Source: Buddleja alternifolia
Taxonomy: Eukaryota; Streptophyta; Magnoliopsida; Lamiales; Scrophulariaceae
Assembly: GCA_019426215.1 (NCBI GenBank)
Contig: CM033402.1
Location: 310,001 to 374,000, forward strand
Direction of reading: 5' to 3'
Length of the DNA stretch: 64,000 nucleotides
The position numbers and the translations under genes were made by a program. The notes beneath the pieces were generated by a model. That model searched no databases. It was not told the origin of the DNA and saw only the letters and a list, made by a program, of their open reading frames with translations. Of this stretch, positions 45,602 through 57,942 are shown in pieces; positions within the stretch are counted from its first letter, which is position 1; each line of letters begins with the position of its first letter.

Positions 45602-48600
45602 ATGTCTTTGAGGCCGAACGCCAGAACGGAGGTCCGCCGGAGCCGGTACAAGGTGGCGGTGGACGCCGATGAGGGACGGCGGCGGAGGGAAGATAACATG
45701 GTGGAGATCCGGAAGAATAAAAGGGAGGAAAGCTTGCTGAAGAAGCGACGCGAGGGGCTTCAGGCTCAGCCTACTGTTAATGTTCAGCAGCTCGATAATA
45801 AGAAGGTAATTATATCTCATGAAACGATTCTGTTATTGTTTACTTTTAATATACGGAAAGATATCGATAATATTCGATCCGATCCGAAGGATTGATTCCT
45901 TTATTGATTGATTGATTGTTGAATTCGCTGCTGCGATCAGTAATTCATTGTTATTGAGCTCAGCACTTGGAATTGAGCGTCTTCATCATGTTCCTAGTAG
46001 GCATGTTTCAAAATCTTGCTTAAATAACTAGTTCGATTTCAGTTATAACGAAGTATAGTATACGATTGTTGGCTATATCAATTAGTGTTTATTTGTTGGC
46101 TATATCAATTATTGGTGCTCCTTTACCCTCGTTTTAAGCGGCTTCTTATTAGTGTTATTTGTTGGCTATATCAATTATTTAATGTATTAATTTCTTCAGC
46201 TGGAAAGTCTTCCAGCAATGATCGCCGGGGTTTGGTCGGATGATGGTGCATTGCAACTGGAGGCCACAACCCAGTTCCGCAAACTTCTTTCGATAGGTGA
46301 ATAATTATCCTTTATAATATGTGTGATCTGGTATTCGTGGAATTATCTTTTTTGTTTTGTGGAAGATGTTTATGTTTCTCTATGGTTATTATGATCCTGC
46401 AGAGCGAAATCCGCCTATTGAGGAGGTGATACAGTCCGGAGTTGTTCCTCGCTTTGTTGACTTTCTTGCGAGAGATGATTACCCACAGCTTCAGGTTTGT
46501 GCTAGTCAATGCTGGCTATGGCTTTTGTTAAATGTAATGTGTACTCTTTTTTGTTCAATCAATGATTTTTTTCTATTTCTAGTTTGAAGCAGCCTGGGCT
46601 CTCACCAACATTGCTTCTGGGACGTCTGAAAACACCAAGGTTGTGATTGATCATGGTGCTGTTCCAATTTTTGTGAGACTTCTTAGTTCTCAGAGTGATG
46701 ACGTACGCGAACAGGTATGCGTTGCAAAATGTTACTGCATATCTGCACCATGCTCCATTTGATTATGTTGTCTGCCCAACCTCTAATCGAGCAATACTGA
46801 CAAATACTGTCTCGAATTTTGTTTATTTGGAGTTATTATGATTCATGTTTGATGATGTTTTGTAGGCTGTTTGGGCGTTAGGAAACATTGCTGGAGACTC
46901 ACCAAAGTGCCGTGATCTTGTCCTTAGTTATGGTGCTCTAATGCCTTTATTGGCACAATTTAATGACCAAGCAAAGCTATCCATGTTGCGTAATGCGACG
47001 TGGACATTGTCAAACTTCTGTCGGGGAAAGCCACAGCCTCAGTTTGAGCAGGTTTGTCTTTCGTGATGTTACTTTTTACTGCAATACTTTGTCGTGATCT
47101 TTTGACCTTGTATGTAATATGAGTCTACGTCATCTGAAAATGCTAAGCAGGTCAAACCAGCCCTCTCTGCTCTTGCTCATCTTATACATACAAATGATGA
47201 AGAAGTCCTTACAGATGCATGTTGGGCACTTTCATATCTATCTGATGGCACTAATGATAAAATCCAAGCTGTGATTGAGGCTGGAGTATGCCCTCGTCTG
47301 GTTGAACTTTTACTGTAAGCGACGGAATTATGTGATATTATTCTTAAATGCCATATCATTGGTTGTCGAATCCTAAAGATCTCGGTTTGTTGAATTGTTC
47401 ATAATTACTTTTGCCCTTTCATCTTTGGATTTTGCAGCCATCCCTCACCATCCGTTTTGATTCCTGCCCTGCGCACTGTTGGTAATATTGTGACTGGTGA
47501 CGATGTCCAGACTCAGGTATCTGGCTGGATCCCTTGTACTTGCATCTCACATAAAAACTGTTTACTTCTATATAAAGCTGAAATGTGTGAACTCTTGGTA
47601 TGTTATATGAGAAGTGACAATTTAAGCATAAACGTCTATTCAACTAGTATCAGTGTTAGAGACCAATGCATACAGATATAATGAACATCACTTGCGATTT
47701 TTATATTTGGAGATGGACTTTGAACTCGCTTCCTTTCAAATGATTTTCAGGTTATCATTGAAAATAGGGCTCTTCCTTGCCTGCTGAACTTGTTGACTCA
47801 AAATTATAAGAAAAGCATCAAGAAGGAAGCTTGTTGGACTATATCAAACATCACTGCAGGAAATAGAGATCAGATTCAGGTATGCAGATTACAAAGGATT
47901 TATTTTTATCAATTTCTATATTCGTGGTCCATGAATCAGTGCTTGATACGGCGGCCGGAGTTTGTGCGCTGCTACTTTGGCTGATTTAATTATATTAGTT
48001 TTTATTGCTGTGAAACACCTTCATTCTGATGAATGAGGCCATTTGTACTCCTCTTTTGTTCAGTAAATATTCTTCTGCTGTAGGTTTAAGTTTTAAATGG
48101 TAATTGCTGAGTTCATGTTATTTGAGTGAGCAGGCTGTGATGGAGGCTGGTATCATTTCCCCACTTGTTCTTCTCCTTCAAAATGCTGAGTTTGAGATAA
48201 AGAAAGAGGCTGCTTGGGCTATTTCAAATGCCACTTCTGGTGGAACTAGTGACCAAATCAAGTATGATAATTTGCCATTGTTGTCCTATTCACTGTTATT
48301 ACAGTACACATCTGCAATAGAAGTTAATTCAACTTGTTTGGCAGGTTTTTGGTACGCGAGGGATGTATAAAGCCATTGTCTGATCTTCTAGTTTGCCCCG
48401 ATCCAAGGATTGTCACTGTCTGCTTGGAAGGTCTTGAGAACATTCTAAAGATTGGGGAAGCTGAGAAGAACCAAGGCAGCACAGGAGATGTAAATGTCTT
48501 TGCTCAGATGATTGATGATGCAGAAGGTCTAGAGAAGATTGAAAATCTTCAGAGCCACGATAACAATGAAATTTATGAAAAGGCAGTGAAGATACTCGAA

Positions 48601-48717
48601 ACATATTGGTTGGAAGAAGATGATGAACAGATCGTCTCTGGCGATGCTCCACAATCTGGGTTCAATTTTGGAGGTGGTGAACCTCCAGTTCCATCTGGAG
48701 GTTTCAAATTTGGTTGA
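45602..48717 (+). CDS. Importin subunit alpha
   Basis: Nuclear-import adaptor that binds nuclear localisation signals and importin beta. Exons 45602-45805, 46200-46296, 46403-46494, 46583-46714, 46866-47051, 47151-47314, 47438-47516, 47751-47879, 48134-48261 and 48345-48717 join in frame to 527 residues with GT-AG introns. The N-terminus ([20 protein letters not shown], then [20 protein letters not shown]) is the importin-beta-binding domain. Residues about 75-480 are Armadillo repeats with the conserved Trp and Asn of the NLS groove, seen in [48 protein letters not shown] and [11 protein letters not shown]. The C-terminus is acidic, ending GGFKFG. The length and ends match plant importin alpha. 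The gene is intact. Confidence 0.96.
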
Positions 48718-50610
48718 AGGTAAATTAAGTTTTCCAGTTTAACTGCCAGTTTTAATCCCTTCTTCATTCAATTTTAGTATGACAACAATGATTGACGTGA
48801 TTGGGAAATTTTACAGAAATTTCTTGCATCTTTGGAGTCGAAGTGCTTATGATCTGGCTGGTTGAATAGTCGTTGGGGTCAGGTGTGCTGTCAGCCTAAA
48901 GAGTTTTATTGTAAGGTGCAGAAGGAGTCGCGGTCGAAGAGATGCAGTCTATTGTTTGTTTGGTCCAGCTAAGGTGGCTGAGTAATAAAAAAAGTCAGTT
49001 CGGGTCGGGTCATGTGGGATCATCAGCCAGGTTAGATGAAGAGCGCTTTGTTTTGCAAGTTTTGTGATGCAAGTCGAACCGCTTGAAGAATAGAGTCCTT
49101 TTTTTCTTTGTTTCAGAGTCTGGTTGGTGTTTTTTTAATCCATACAGATGGAAAGGTTAATATATATCCTAGGTATATAGTCGTCCATGGGAATCATTTC
49201 CATGTTAAGCTGGAGTAAATAAATGGAAAACGTGTCGAACATGTATTTTGTGAATGTACGAGTCAGTTATACTTTCTGTTAAACATACTTTCTGGTGTAG
49301 TTTTGGCACATTCTATGCAACTTAATATATGGATTAGTATTTGGGGAATTCTTATTTACTATTTGTTCTATATGGGGTTTAGTTGCTTTATTGTTGTTGT
49401 TTTTTTTCCTTTTTTTTTTCAGCTAGTTATTTTCTTCAATGTTCAGATCAAGCGAGGAATATTTTCCTTATTGATTTCGTCACTAAGCATCAAAGAGTGG
49501 CATGATAAATGGCCAAATGATAATCAATAAGATGGATCGTCTGCTTGTAGATTTTGACCATGATAAATCTCATTAGCTCTTTAATGGACATTTCTTCATG
49601 ACGTTCACAGGGAGAGTGATTTATATTACATGAATCTGTGCAAATGAGTACCTCCAGCTTTATACTTGGTGATCATTGTGAAAAACAATAGTCTTAATAA
49701 ATCACATACTAGAAGATAATTTAATCACTCATAAATTATGTTGCATAATAACAATAGTAATGTTGCAAAATAACAATAGTAGTGTTGCAACAACCACCAC
49801 CATATAATATGATGAAAAACTGAAATCTCAATAAAATGAGCTTTTAGAATGTAGTATACATAAATTGTTTTAAAACATATTAAAATCACTGGATTGCTTT
49901 ACCTTCATGTTTATCTTAACATTGAACATTAATAGATCATATAAGCTAATGAAACTATACAAAGCTTGATTGCTGAAATGTTGCAAAAATCTTAAAAGTA
50001 CAAATTAGGTTGTAATAAAAACTGAATATGTTAGCTGGTAGGTTCTGAAAGAGAATCTAATACTTTCAATAATCCACAACATAAGGAAACCATTTTTGAA
50101 CCAAATTACCAACTGCCGTCTAAACATATCATATCATGATACTTGAATTTGGTGATCAATTTAATGTGCTCCGAATAACACCTCTACTTTAACTACATCG
50201 TCCATTATTAGACAATTATTAGGTGCACGAGCCAGCCAACACACTTTTCTTAATAATAATATTATTAGAACTATAAGGGGCGGGAAGACAAGAGAGAATA
50301 ATAACAACAACAAAACAATAATTTGTGTAATAATTGGGGTTGGAGTAGAGCAAATAAACAAGTATATATGGAGTCTCTGTCGTTTCTTACCAACTCCCTC
50401 AAATAATATGAGCGGGAATTCTGTATACCATGGACGTACTTTATAGAGAATCTCTACATTTTATTTGCAACTTTTATAATGCTACAACTTATGAAAATTA
50501 CTTAATTTACAAAGTTTATAGTACAAGCAAGTAAACAGTGTCGTAGCATCTTCTTCAAATGTTCAGCTGCTGCTCCAATCAGAACTAATGAATCTGAGCG
50601 CGGCTGTTCC
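48718..50610. other. 3' UTR of importin alpha, then AT-rich intergenic DNA
   Basis: No gene recognised. A 22-bp tandem pair (49741-49784, TTGCATAATAACAATAGTA and a variant) is the only clear repeat. Open frames here lack domains. Confidence 0.4.
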
Positions 50611-50620
50611 CTTTCGCCTT

Positions 50621-50760
50621 TTGGGGTAATTCTAAGACAGATTGAGTCCAATGGTTCGAGTGTATAATCTGTGTCTATCTCTTTCATACAACTGTGTACA
50701 ATTTACTGCGTAAAAGAGATAGTCACTAAAACTATTGGACTTGATCTAGAATTCTCCCAC
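50621..50760. mobile_element. Foldback MITE with 10-bp TSD, related to 32497-32619
   Basis: Left arm TTGGGGTAATTCTAAGACAG; right arm (reverse complement) GTGGGAGAATTCTAGATCAA. Similarity continues through GAGTCCAATGGTT and AAGTCCAATAGTT. Flanks CTTTCGCCTT (50611-50620) and CTTTTGCCTT (50761-50770) match at 9 of 10. The core ends share AATTCTA with the element at 32497. Confidence 0.65.
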
Positions 50761-50791
50761 CTTTTGCCTTATGTACTTGTGTTTCTGTAGG

Positions 50792-50871
50792 CCCTTTCAA
50801 TTAATTTATGCCATAACAACAATAATTATATCCCTTTCAATTAATTTATGCCATAACAACAATAATTATAT
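50792..50871. repeat. 40-bp tandem duplication
   Basis: Two essentially identical 40-bp units (50792-50831 and 50832-50871), each starting CCCTTTCAATTAATTTATGC. Confidence 0.93.
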
Positions 50872-51383
50872 ATTTTTATCAAAAAAAAAAATGTTGAAGT
50901 AATAATAAAATACAATAACATAAAAATATGGTAGATGTATTGAGTTTTGACCGTGGACATACAAGGTCAACTCGAAATTCTGTGAAAACTATTGGACTCT
51001 GTCAAATCAAACACGATCTTTGTTGAGTTGGACGGCTTCGATTACTCCCACTGGGGATTCAAATTTTGAAAATGATGAGGGGCATAATTGGTAAATCAGC
51101 AAGAAATCTAGAGTCAGCTAGGGTTTCGTGTACACCTTGACCAGTGTCCTCAAGATTCCCATTTTTTATTTTTTGATATAGTGTGTGTGTATATATATAT
51201 ATATATATTTGTACTATATAAAAAGATTACATCAGCCAACAACACACACACCATATCTACTTTTCTCTCTTCTTTTATATACTTTGTTCGTCTGATCATC
51301 ATTTCATTAAGTTTCAGAGTATCTTTAGTACACTATTTTTAATTTTTATTTTTGTAGAAGTAAAGTATATTCTACTTGATCGT
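50872..51383 (+). promoter_or_regulatory. Promoter and 5' UTR region of the GATA gene
   Basis: A (GT)n(AT)n microsatellite lies at 51181-51208 and a TATA-like CTATATAAAAAG at about 51214-51225, roughly 160 bases upstream of the ATG. Confidence 0.5.
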
Positions 51384-51976
51384 ATGGATCTGAAAGTAGA
51401 TAAGGTAAGGACTCGTAGTTTCCACGTTGTTATTTTGGATCAAATGTCGACAAACCATATACTGATGATTTCCTCTTCTTCTTTTTTTAAATTTTAATTT
51501 TCAGAAACAAGATTATGAGGAAAAGAATGAAGCTAAAAGTTGCAGTGACTGTCACACTACCAGAACTCCCCTCTGGAGAGGCGGTCCTTCTGGACCTAAG
51601 GTATATTATATATACACACACACATATATATATATATATAACACTTTGCATTTTGATTGTTTGATTCACTTTATTTTTTCCTTGTTTTACTGATTTGTGT
51701 TTTTGGGTACATATGATTTGTCAGTCATTATGTAATGCTTGTGGGATCAAATACAATAAAAAGAGGAGGCAGCTTCTTGGATTAGATAGTGGAAACAGTA
51801 AAAAGAAGAGAAGCAGTGGTAATAATCGAAGTAACCAAGTTAGAGAGATTCTGAAAACGCGATTTATGGCTTTGGGAAGTGAAATCGTGTTACAGAGATC
51901 ACTTCGAAAGTTGAGAGAGGAAGAACAAGCGGCTATACTCTTGATGGCTCTCTCTTGCGGATCTCTTTATGCTTAA
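51384..51976 (+). CDS. B-class GATA transcription factor with LLM motif
   Basis: Exons 51384-51404, 51505-51600 and 51725-51976 join in frame to 122 residues. The zinc finger is CX2CX18CX2C (Cys20, Cys23, Cys42, Cys45) with the plant GATA signature TTRTPLWRGGPSGPKSLCNA, followed by the basic KYNKKRR. The C-terminus has the LLM motif (ILLMALSCGSLYA), which marks the small LLM-type B-GATA group (GATA15/16/17/23-like in Arabidopsis). Those factors bind GATA motifs and influence greening, germination and development. A (CA)n(TA)n repeat lies in the second intron (about 51604-51641). No damage seen. Confidence 0.93.
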
Positions 51977-52353
51977 GTAGTAGTACCTGATGCTGTTCCG
52001 GTAGTACGCAAATTTTCAAAAAGAAAAGAAAAATCTAACCAAATGTAATATTAGTAGGAGTATTTTAGTTTTATTATGATTGATGATGGAATCAATCAAT
52101 TATTAGAGCTTTTAGATGTTTTAGTAGGAATCATCTGATGTAATTGTAATCTAACTAACAATGATTATCTAATCATGTTGTCCAGTAAAGATAATTCCTT
52201 CAATTTCGTTTTTGACTTTTGCTTTTTTAAGTTTGTTAAAAAAAAATGTGTTCAATTTATTTTGAGCTATTTGCCTTTTCTGCGTAGCACAGAATTTTGA
52301 CCAACGAATTTGCTCTCAAATTTTCAGTTGTAATTTGGCATTTTATTTTGTAG
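51977..52353. other. 3' flank of the GATA gene
   Basis: AT-rich, probable 3' UTR followed by intergenic DNA. No other feature recognised. Confidence 0.4.
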
Positions 52354-52360
52354 GGTTAAA

Positions 52361-52675
52361 TGCCTTAAACCCGTTTGTGTAATATTGAAAATGCAAAATG
52401 ACTCACCCCTAAGTTATTAAAAAAGTCGTCGCGAAATTCAAATTTCATTAAAAATGAGTGTATTTTTCATGTTTTTTACCTTTATACATATGCTCATTTG
52501 ATATTTATACACTTTTCATACAATATAAAAGGTAAATAATATTATTTTAACTAAACATACACATATTTCGTTCTATCTTTTTAACAAAATCTGCATTTCA
52601 GACTGAAGATATTTCATTATGATTTTCTTCCTTGCATTTTCAATATAATACAGTGGAATTTTATCCGTTTAATCC
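52361..52675. mobile_element. MITE with about 45-bp inverted ends
   Basis: Left end TAGGGTTAAATGCCTTAAAC; right end (reverse complement) GGATTAAACGGATAAAATTC. Both arms reach the shared ATATTGAAAATGCAA. Flanks carry TATTTTG (52354-52360 and 52676-52682). Non-coding interior. Confidence 0.6.
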
Positions 52676-52842
52676 TATTTTGTAATACCTTTACATGCAA
52701 AGTGGTAATGGCTTATGGCTCCATGCTGATTTGGGTGATATGGTTGGGGGGTTGGGGGCTTATGTCGAGTTGGGCTATTAACTTTGCAATCCACTATAAT
52801 GATACAAAATTGTATTTCCTATTTGTTATGTGACATAAGCAT

Positions 52843-53037
52843 TTTTTTTTCTTTTGGTTTACCCACGGGGTATCCAGGTCAGCTTTTGCGCATCTTGACT
52901 AATTCCCACTCGCGATGTGTGACTGCCGCTGGCCAAACATTATTTTGACAATGCCAATAATCGATTTTGAAAGCTCCAACGTCGACCCCAAATTGTCTCA
53001 ATGACAGCCTTATACCATTGGGCCAAGAGGCTTGGTC
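52843..53037 (-). mobile_element. tRNA-derived SINE, family B
   Basis: 195 bp on the minus strand between a perfect 15-bp TSD ATGTGACATAAGCAT (52828-52842 and 53038-53052). The minus strand begins with tRNA-like boxes (CCCAATGGTATAAGGC and GGGTCGACGTTGGAG) and ends with GTGGGTAAACCAAAAG and an A run. The 3' half (GTCAAGATGCGCAAAAGCTG) recalls the widespread Au-like SINE from memory; family naming is uncertain. Confidence 0.8.
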
Positions 53038-53191
53038 ATGTGACATAAGCATCTAATTGAATATTGGGTTGATCTAAAGCTTCTATAGACCAAACAGGCC
53101 TCATCAAACAAAAGTGTTGCACCAAAAAATTATAGTCAGGCACAAATTCGAGCCCAAATTATTTTCTTTTGTACAAGGCCCAAATTGTTGA

Positions 53192-53397
53192 CTTTTTTTC
53201 TTTTGGTACAAGAAAAGTTTTGGTAGGATCGACTCTGTTTACCTATCACAGACAACATACCTCCGGGACCAAATGTCGCTTATAGAAATACTTGCAAATC
53301 ATCCACCAACAACGTCCTAACACAGACAGAGAGAATCGAACCTACAACCTTCTAATAAGAAGTGACTCGTTTTTTACTAATTGAACCAACATATGTT
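53192..53397 (-). mobile_element. tRNA-derived SINE, family C
   Basis: About 206 bp on the minus strand with tRNA-like parts (TTGGTTCAATTAGTAAA, then TTGTAGGTTCGATTCTC) and an A-rich end. Flanks AGGCCCAAATTGTTGA (53176-53191) and AGGCCCGAGTTCTCGA (53398-53413) match at 12 of 16, suggesting an older insertion. Confidence 0.6.
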
Positions 53398-53413
53398 AGG
53401 CCCGAGTTCTCGA

Positions 53414-54690
53414 TATACTTGAGTCTAATACATAAGATATTCTACTTGACTAATACATAAAATATTTTCAAGTTAGATTGACCATCCTTTCTAACTAAAG
53501 TATATTTCTCTACATAAAGTTTTGCTTTATTTACTTTATTTCAATAAGATGATGAGTGAGCTACAATAAGTCAAAATATAGGACTGGAGTTGGACTGGAG
53601 TCTCGATGCTAAGGAAAATTTATAGTATTATAAAGTTAGCAAGATAAAGTAAATTTTAGGACAAATGCACCTAGTCCATTATAAAATACATTGTGATTTG
53701 CTAAGTGACAACTATACATAGTATTAAAAATTACGATTGAATGCTGTCAAATTGAATCTGAATTAGAATTTAATCCACCACCCAACCCCATCGAAAAGAT
53801 TTATGGTGGATATAAAACTTTGCTTCCGATTCTCTATCCACCACAAATTTATAAGTGTAAATTTATAAGTGTTGGGGTAATTTTCATATATGAAAAAACT
53901 ACCCACCTACTTGAGAATATGTGGTGGATCGGCTTATAGAATTATCCCAACCCCATCCCATGCAATTTCGTTCTTAGCCCATCATCATACATTTCTCATA
54001 TTATCTTGAAATGAAATAAATAAAAATGTCGACCAAAAGTGAATAGAATTTACAAGAATGGGGATGGGAAGGCCATGTGCAGCAGACACTACATAAATGA
54101 AAAAATCCAACGAATCTCCCAATGAAGCATTAATAATATCAGCTAACATTGCTTCTACTCCCAACTACAACCACATGTTACTTTTACTTAGTGCCATCCA
54201 CTCCACCTTTTTGCTCATTTCCCGGCCCCATTTCCCATCACTTCTTTTAGCCTTTTATAGACTATCTTCCAATTTCCACTACATCACCAATCAATCCCCC
54301 AACAAAAAATTAAAATTAAAATTAGAGACAAAGAAGAAGAAAAACCATCACAATTTCTAGTTTTTTTGGTAAAATTAATTAAGCTCCATAAACATTATAA
54401 AATCATACAAATAATAGATACTACAGAAGGGTGGCGGAAAAATATTACATGGAGAAAGAATGACTAAAATTCAGCTGAATCTGCATTCTTCTTATTCTTG
54501 CCAACAATTATTCCTCATTTAGTTTCTTCTTTCACTCTCTGTTGCTTGACGACAAGTCTATGTAGTCTGTGCACCACATTTTCTAAATTACCCTGAAAAT
54601 TATGAGTAAGTTACAAAAGAAAAAAAAATGAAAAATATATAGATATGATATGGGACAGTCAAATTAAAGTGTTTAGTTTATTAGAGAAAT
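53414..54690. other. Intergenic, 3' side of the proline-rich gene
   Basis: At 53756-53950 there is a degenerate inverted repeat (AATTTAATCCACCAC opposed to GTGGTGGATCGGCTTAT) that may be another MITE. At 54515-54592 the minus strand has an acceptor CAG followed by a 25-codon frame (see findings). No complete gene. The open frame at 54097-54360 has no support. Confidence 0.4.
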
Positions 54691-55236
54691 TCAAAGAAAG
54701 AAGAGAACAGAAAATAAGATGATAATAGAAGAAATATATGGGTGGCTTTTGAGTTTCAGTGAGTGTGAGGAGTCGCCGAATTGAGTAGAAGCTTGTGGAG
54801 GGTTGTGATAGTAGTAAGGGAAATACGGAACAATTGGATTCGGTGGCGGAACGGCGTATCCGGTGGGGTTTGACGGTGGATAGTACGAGCCACCGCCACC
54901 GCCACCGCCACCGCCGCCGTAGGGTGGTGGGTTATAGGAGTTTTGTGCCGGCGGAGGCGGTGAGTAGTAGTATGCACCGCCGCCGCCTCCTCCTCCGCTA
55001 GGTGATGAAGGTGGGGGAGGGCAGATGGGGCCAGCTGGCGGCGGCGGAGAAGGTGGTGGAGGGGATGGCATTTGCGGCGGAGGTGGTGGCGGATAGGAAA
55101 TTGGTTGACAAGGATTGTCACAAGAAGAGCACATTGTACAGGCTATTTGTTCTTTGGTCACTGCTTTAATTGATGACATAGCCAAAGAGAAATCACTGAG
55201 AAGAAGTGGGAAGAAGAAGAGAAATAGAGGTGCCAT
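54691..55236 (-). CDS. Secreted proline- and glycine-rich cell-wall-type protein, possibly GPI-anchored
   Basis: Single-exon gene, 181 residues. N-terminal signal peptide (MAPLFLFFFPLLLSDFSLAM, about residues 1-20). Then four Cys in CTMCSSCDNPC (about 33-43), extensin-like proline runs (YPPPPPPQ, SPPPPSPPPPAG), two glycine runs and Tyr-rich segments (YYYSPPPP, YFPYYYHN). The C-terminus is hydrophobic (ISSIIILFSVLFFL), which fits a GPI-anchor signal. Likely in the cell wall or anchored at the plasma membrane; the proline motifs could be hydroxylated and glycosylated. A TATA-like TTATATAAAC lies on the minus strand at about 55278-55287. GGC/GCC repeat tracts make this region prone to length variation. 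Confidence 0.85.
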   Translation of the reverse strand: MAPLFLFFFPLLLSDFSLAMSSIKAVTKEQIACTMCSSCDNPCQPISYPPPPPPQMPSPPPPSPPPPAGPICPPPPSSPSGGGGGGGAYYYSPPPPAQNSYNPPPYGGGGGGGGGGSYYPPSNPTGYAVPPPNPIVPYFPYYYHNPPQASTQFGDSSHSLKLKSHPYISSIIILFSVLFFL

Positions 55237-55287
55237 TGTTGAAAATGTGAGGGTGCCAGAGTGAAGATTCCTGACTGTTTATATAAT

Positions 55288-57139
55288 AGTGAAGAGAGAG
55301 AGTAGAGAGTAAAGGACCTACCGACATGTCGACTCAGATTAATAAAAAATGATCACTTCTACCACGAGGCGTAGCATGATACCTCAGCTTTGTTCCTTAA
55401 TTATGAGATTGATAGTTTGATCCTACTCAATGAAAATAGAGTATATTTTGTGGTCAGCCGTTTATCTTTATTAAAGAGCTCTCGTAGGGATTAATTATTG
55501 TTATCGGCGATGGATACCCTTGATTCAAATCAAAAAAATTCACTTTCTCCGATAAAATTAGTGGTTCGATACACTCTGTGGATATAAGGGTTGTGTTGTT
55601 GAACTTAACTGGTCACTTTTCCTCACAAAGTAATTCGATTCACTCTGTAGATACAAGTGTTGGTGGTGTTAGGTGATTTTTAAGTACCTCTATAAATTAG
55701 TCCGAACTGACGTAACTAAATTTTCTTTTTTTTATAGAAAAAGGAGAAAAGCGTGTATAATTATAAGAGCAAATGCACGTGAAATGTATGGATCCAATGA
55801 GGTTGTACAAAATAATATTGAAGAAGCTTCGGGCCTTATAATCGGCCCAAAAGGGCACATGGATCAAATCTAGCATGGGGTTACTGTTATGGTCTTTGTA
55901 CCATTATATATATTTTATACAGTAAATTCAACGTTTTTATTAACTAGTAAGCAACGTGAATCATATAATCTCATTGAGATAATTTATATACATATATATT
56001 GTTCAATTTGATAAATTTAAAACTTGAACAATAACTTAACTACCCTTCCAAAATAAAAATAATAACTTACCCAACGAACTATAAAATAAATTATAATTAT
56101 TTAAAAATTTAAATATGGATTGACATAAAAAGTTGTATGAATATTCGAAGAAATTAAGTTACTTGAAATCAAGACTATATGATAATATCACAAAATTAAT
56201 TCTTATGTAAATTCATGATTCTTTTATACACTATCTTGTTTAATTTTGATGGTTTGAACACTTCATTTCTTCTTTCCTCTCATTGTGTACTTATAATAAT
56301 CTTTTCGTTATGGCACAAAATGTAGATACTTGTGTAGTTTTTTGTTTTTATTTTTTTTATTTTTATCCATTTCTTATAGCAATAAGACTATAGTTGATGC
56401 AATGCGAAAATGAGAAAGTTGAATGGATAAAATGAAATCAACCCTTCACAAATAAGGTAAGTCAAGTTCTTGAGTGTAAAGAAAGGCGGTTAAATAAAAA
56501 TAAAGTGTTATGCAAGTCATCACTAAATGAAAGTGACAAATATTGAATTACAATAACATATGTCAATATATCTTCCAAAACTATGAGAATAGCATATGTC
56601 AATATATCTCCCAAGACCATGAGGTAATAATGATTTACTATTTTTCCTTTTGTATTATTATAATTAATTAATTAATATTAATAATGAAATAAGATAATAA
56701 TAGGTGCCTAACTGCAAAGCTAGCTTACCCAAACCCCTTTTACTAAATTATTTTTTGTATGCCTTTTGTGATATTCAATTTTCTCGATCACTTATTATTC
56801 CAATAGTTAATTAAAAATTAAAATTCAATCAATGTTGTGAATAGTTTTTATTTATTAATATTACAAATGTATTTGTTCGAAGTTCAAGCAAATTAAGTTT
56901 TTTTTTTAATCTTCTTCTTTGGTAATTCTGTCTACATTTAATCTAATAGTAGAAACTTAATGCAATTATACTTTTTATTGTTATATATACTTAAAAATAT
57001 ATATATTATTTATTTTTTATTCTTTTACCATTAAAAGATTGAATTACATAGGGATATTTTAGATTTAAAAGTCACTAAATTTATATATGATTAAGATTAG
57101 GATTCTAAAATTTCTGCCGAATAAGGTAAGAAATTTATA
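55288..57139. other. Intergenic, AT-rich
   Basis: No gene recognised. Contains a 36-bp tandem pair at 56552-56587 and 56588-56623 (each with CATATGTCAATATATCT), and T tracts. The open frame at 55673-55873 has no domain. Confidence 0.45.
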
Positions 57140-57147
57140 TTTAGAAT

Positions 57148-57934
57148 CAATGTTTTGAAACCCAACCCGGACCGGCCGGTCGAACCGGTAGAACCGGGAA
57201 CCGGTTCTAAAAATGGCTCGGGTTTGGAGCAAAAACCACTCAAGTCAGAAAATCGTATTTTTTAGGAGAGAACCGTTCGACCCGGCGGTTCAACCGTCGG
57301 ACCGGTAGAACCGGTACTGGGTCGACAAAACCGGCCGGGTTGTGACTGATATAAATTTAAGGGCTAAATTTGTAAATCAGGGTTGAGATTTCCCAATTCC
57401 CCTCTTTTCCTTCTCACGGCTTCATGCACGCACAGGAGACCCATCTTTTCTTTTTGCCCGATTTGCTGATTATTCTTCAAACTTAGGTAATCTCTTGATC
57501 TTCTTCTCTTTCTATTGATTATTGAGTATTGAGTAATCTTTAGGTGATCTCAAGATCGATTTGCTGCTGCTGCTGCTTCTTCTTCTTCTCTCAAGACCAC
57601 TCTTTTTTTATTTTTCATAGATTATTTGCAATTGTGAATAAATTTTGGACTCTCTTAGTTGTTAAATTATGAGCCATGGACATGGAGTATGGAATTATGG
57701 ATACAATTTCTTAATTTTCAGAATTAATGAGGAATTTGACAAGGAAAAAAATTGTAGAAAATATATTTTTTTTCATATTTTTATTGTTTATAATATTTAA
57801 TAGTATATTAATTAATATTTATTACGTAATTATGACATCACCGGTCCGACCGCGATTGACCCAACGGTCGAACCAGTGACCCTTAACCCGGTCGATTTTT
57901 CGGTTTGATGACCGGTCCGGGTTTCAAAATATTG
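57148..57934. mobile_element. hAT-type MITE, 787 bp
   Basis: Ends CAATGTTTTGAAACCC and (reverse complement) CAATATTTTGAAACCC. Flanked by a perfect 8-bp TSD TTTAGAAT (57140-57147 and 57935-57942), as for hAT elements. The subterminal parts are GC-rich with many ACCGG/CCGGT words. The interior is non-coding. Confidence 0.82.
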
Positions 57935-57942
57935 TTTAGAAT

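Noticed and set aside
54097..54360. 87-codon frame upstream of the proline-rich gene's 3' end
   Set aside because: No domain, biased towards Ser, Leu and Lys, with no promoter or homologue I recognise.
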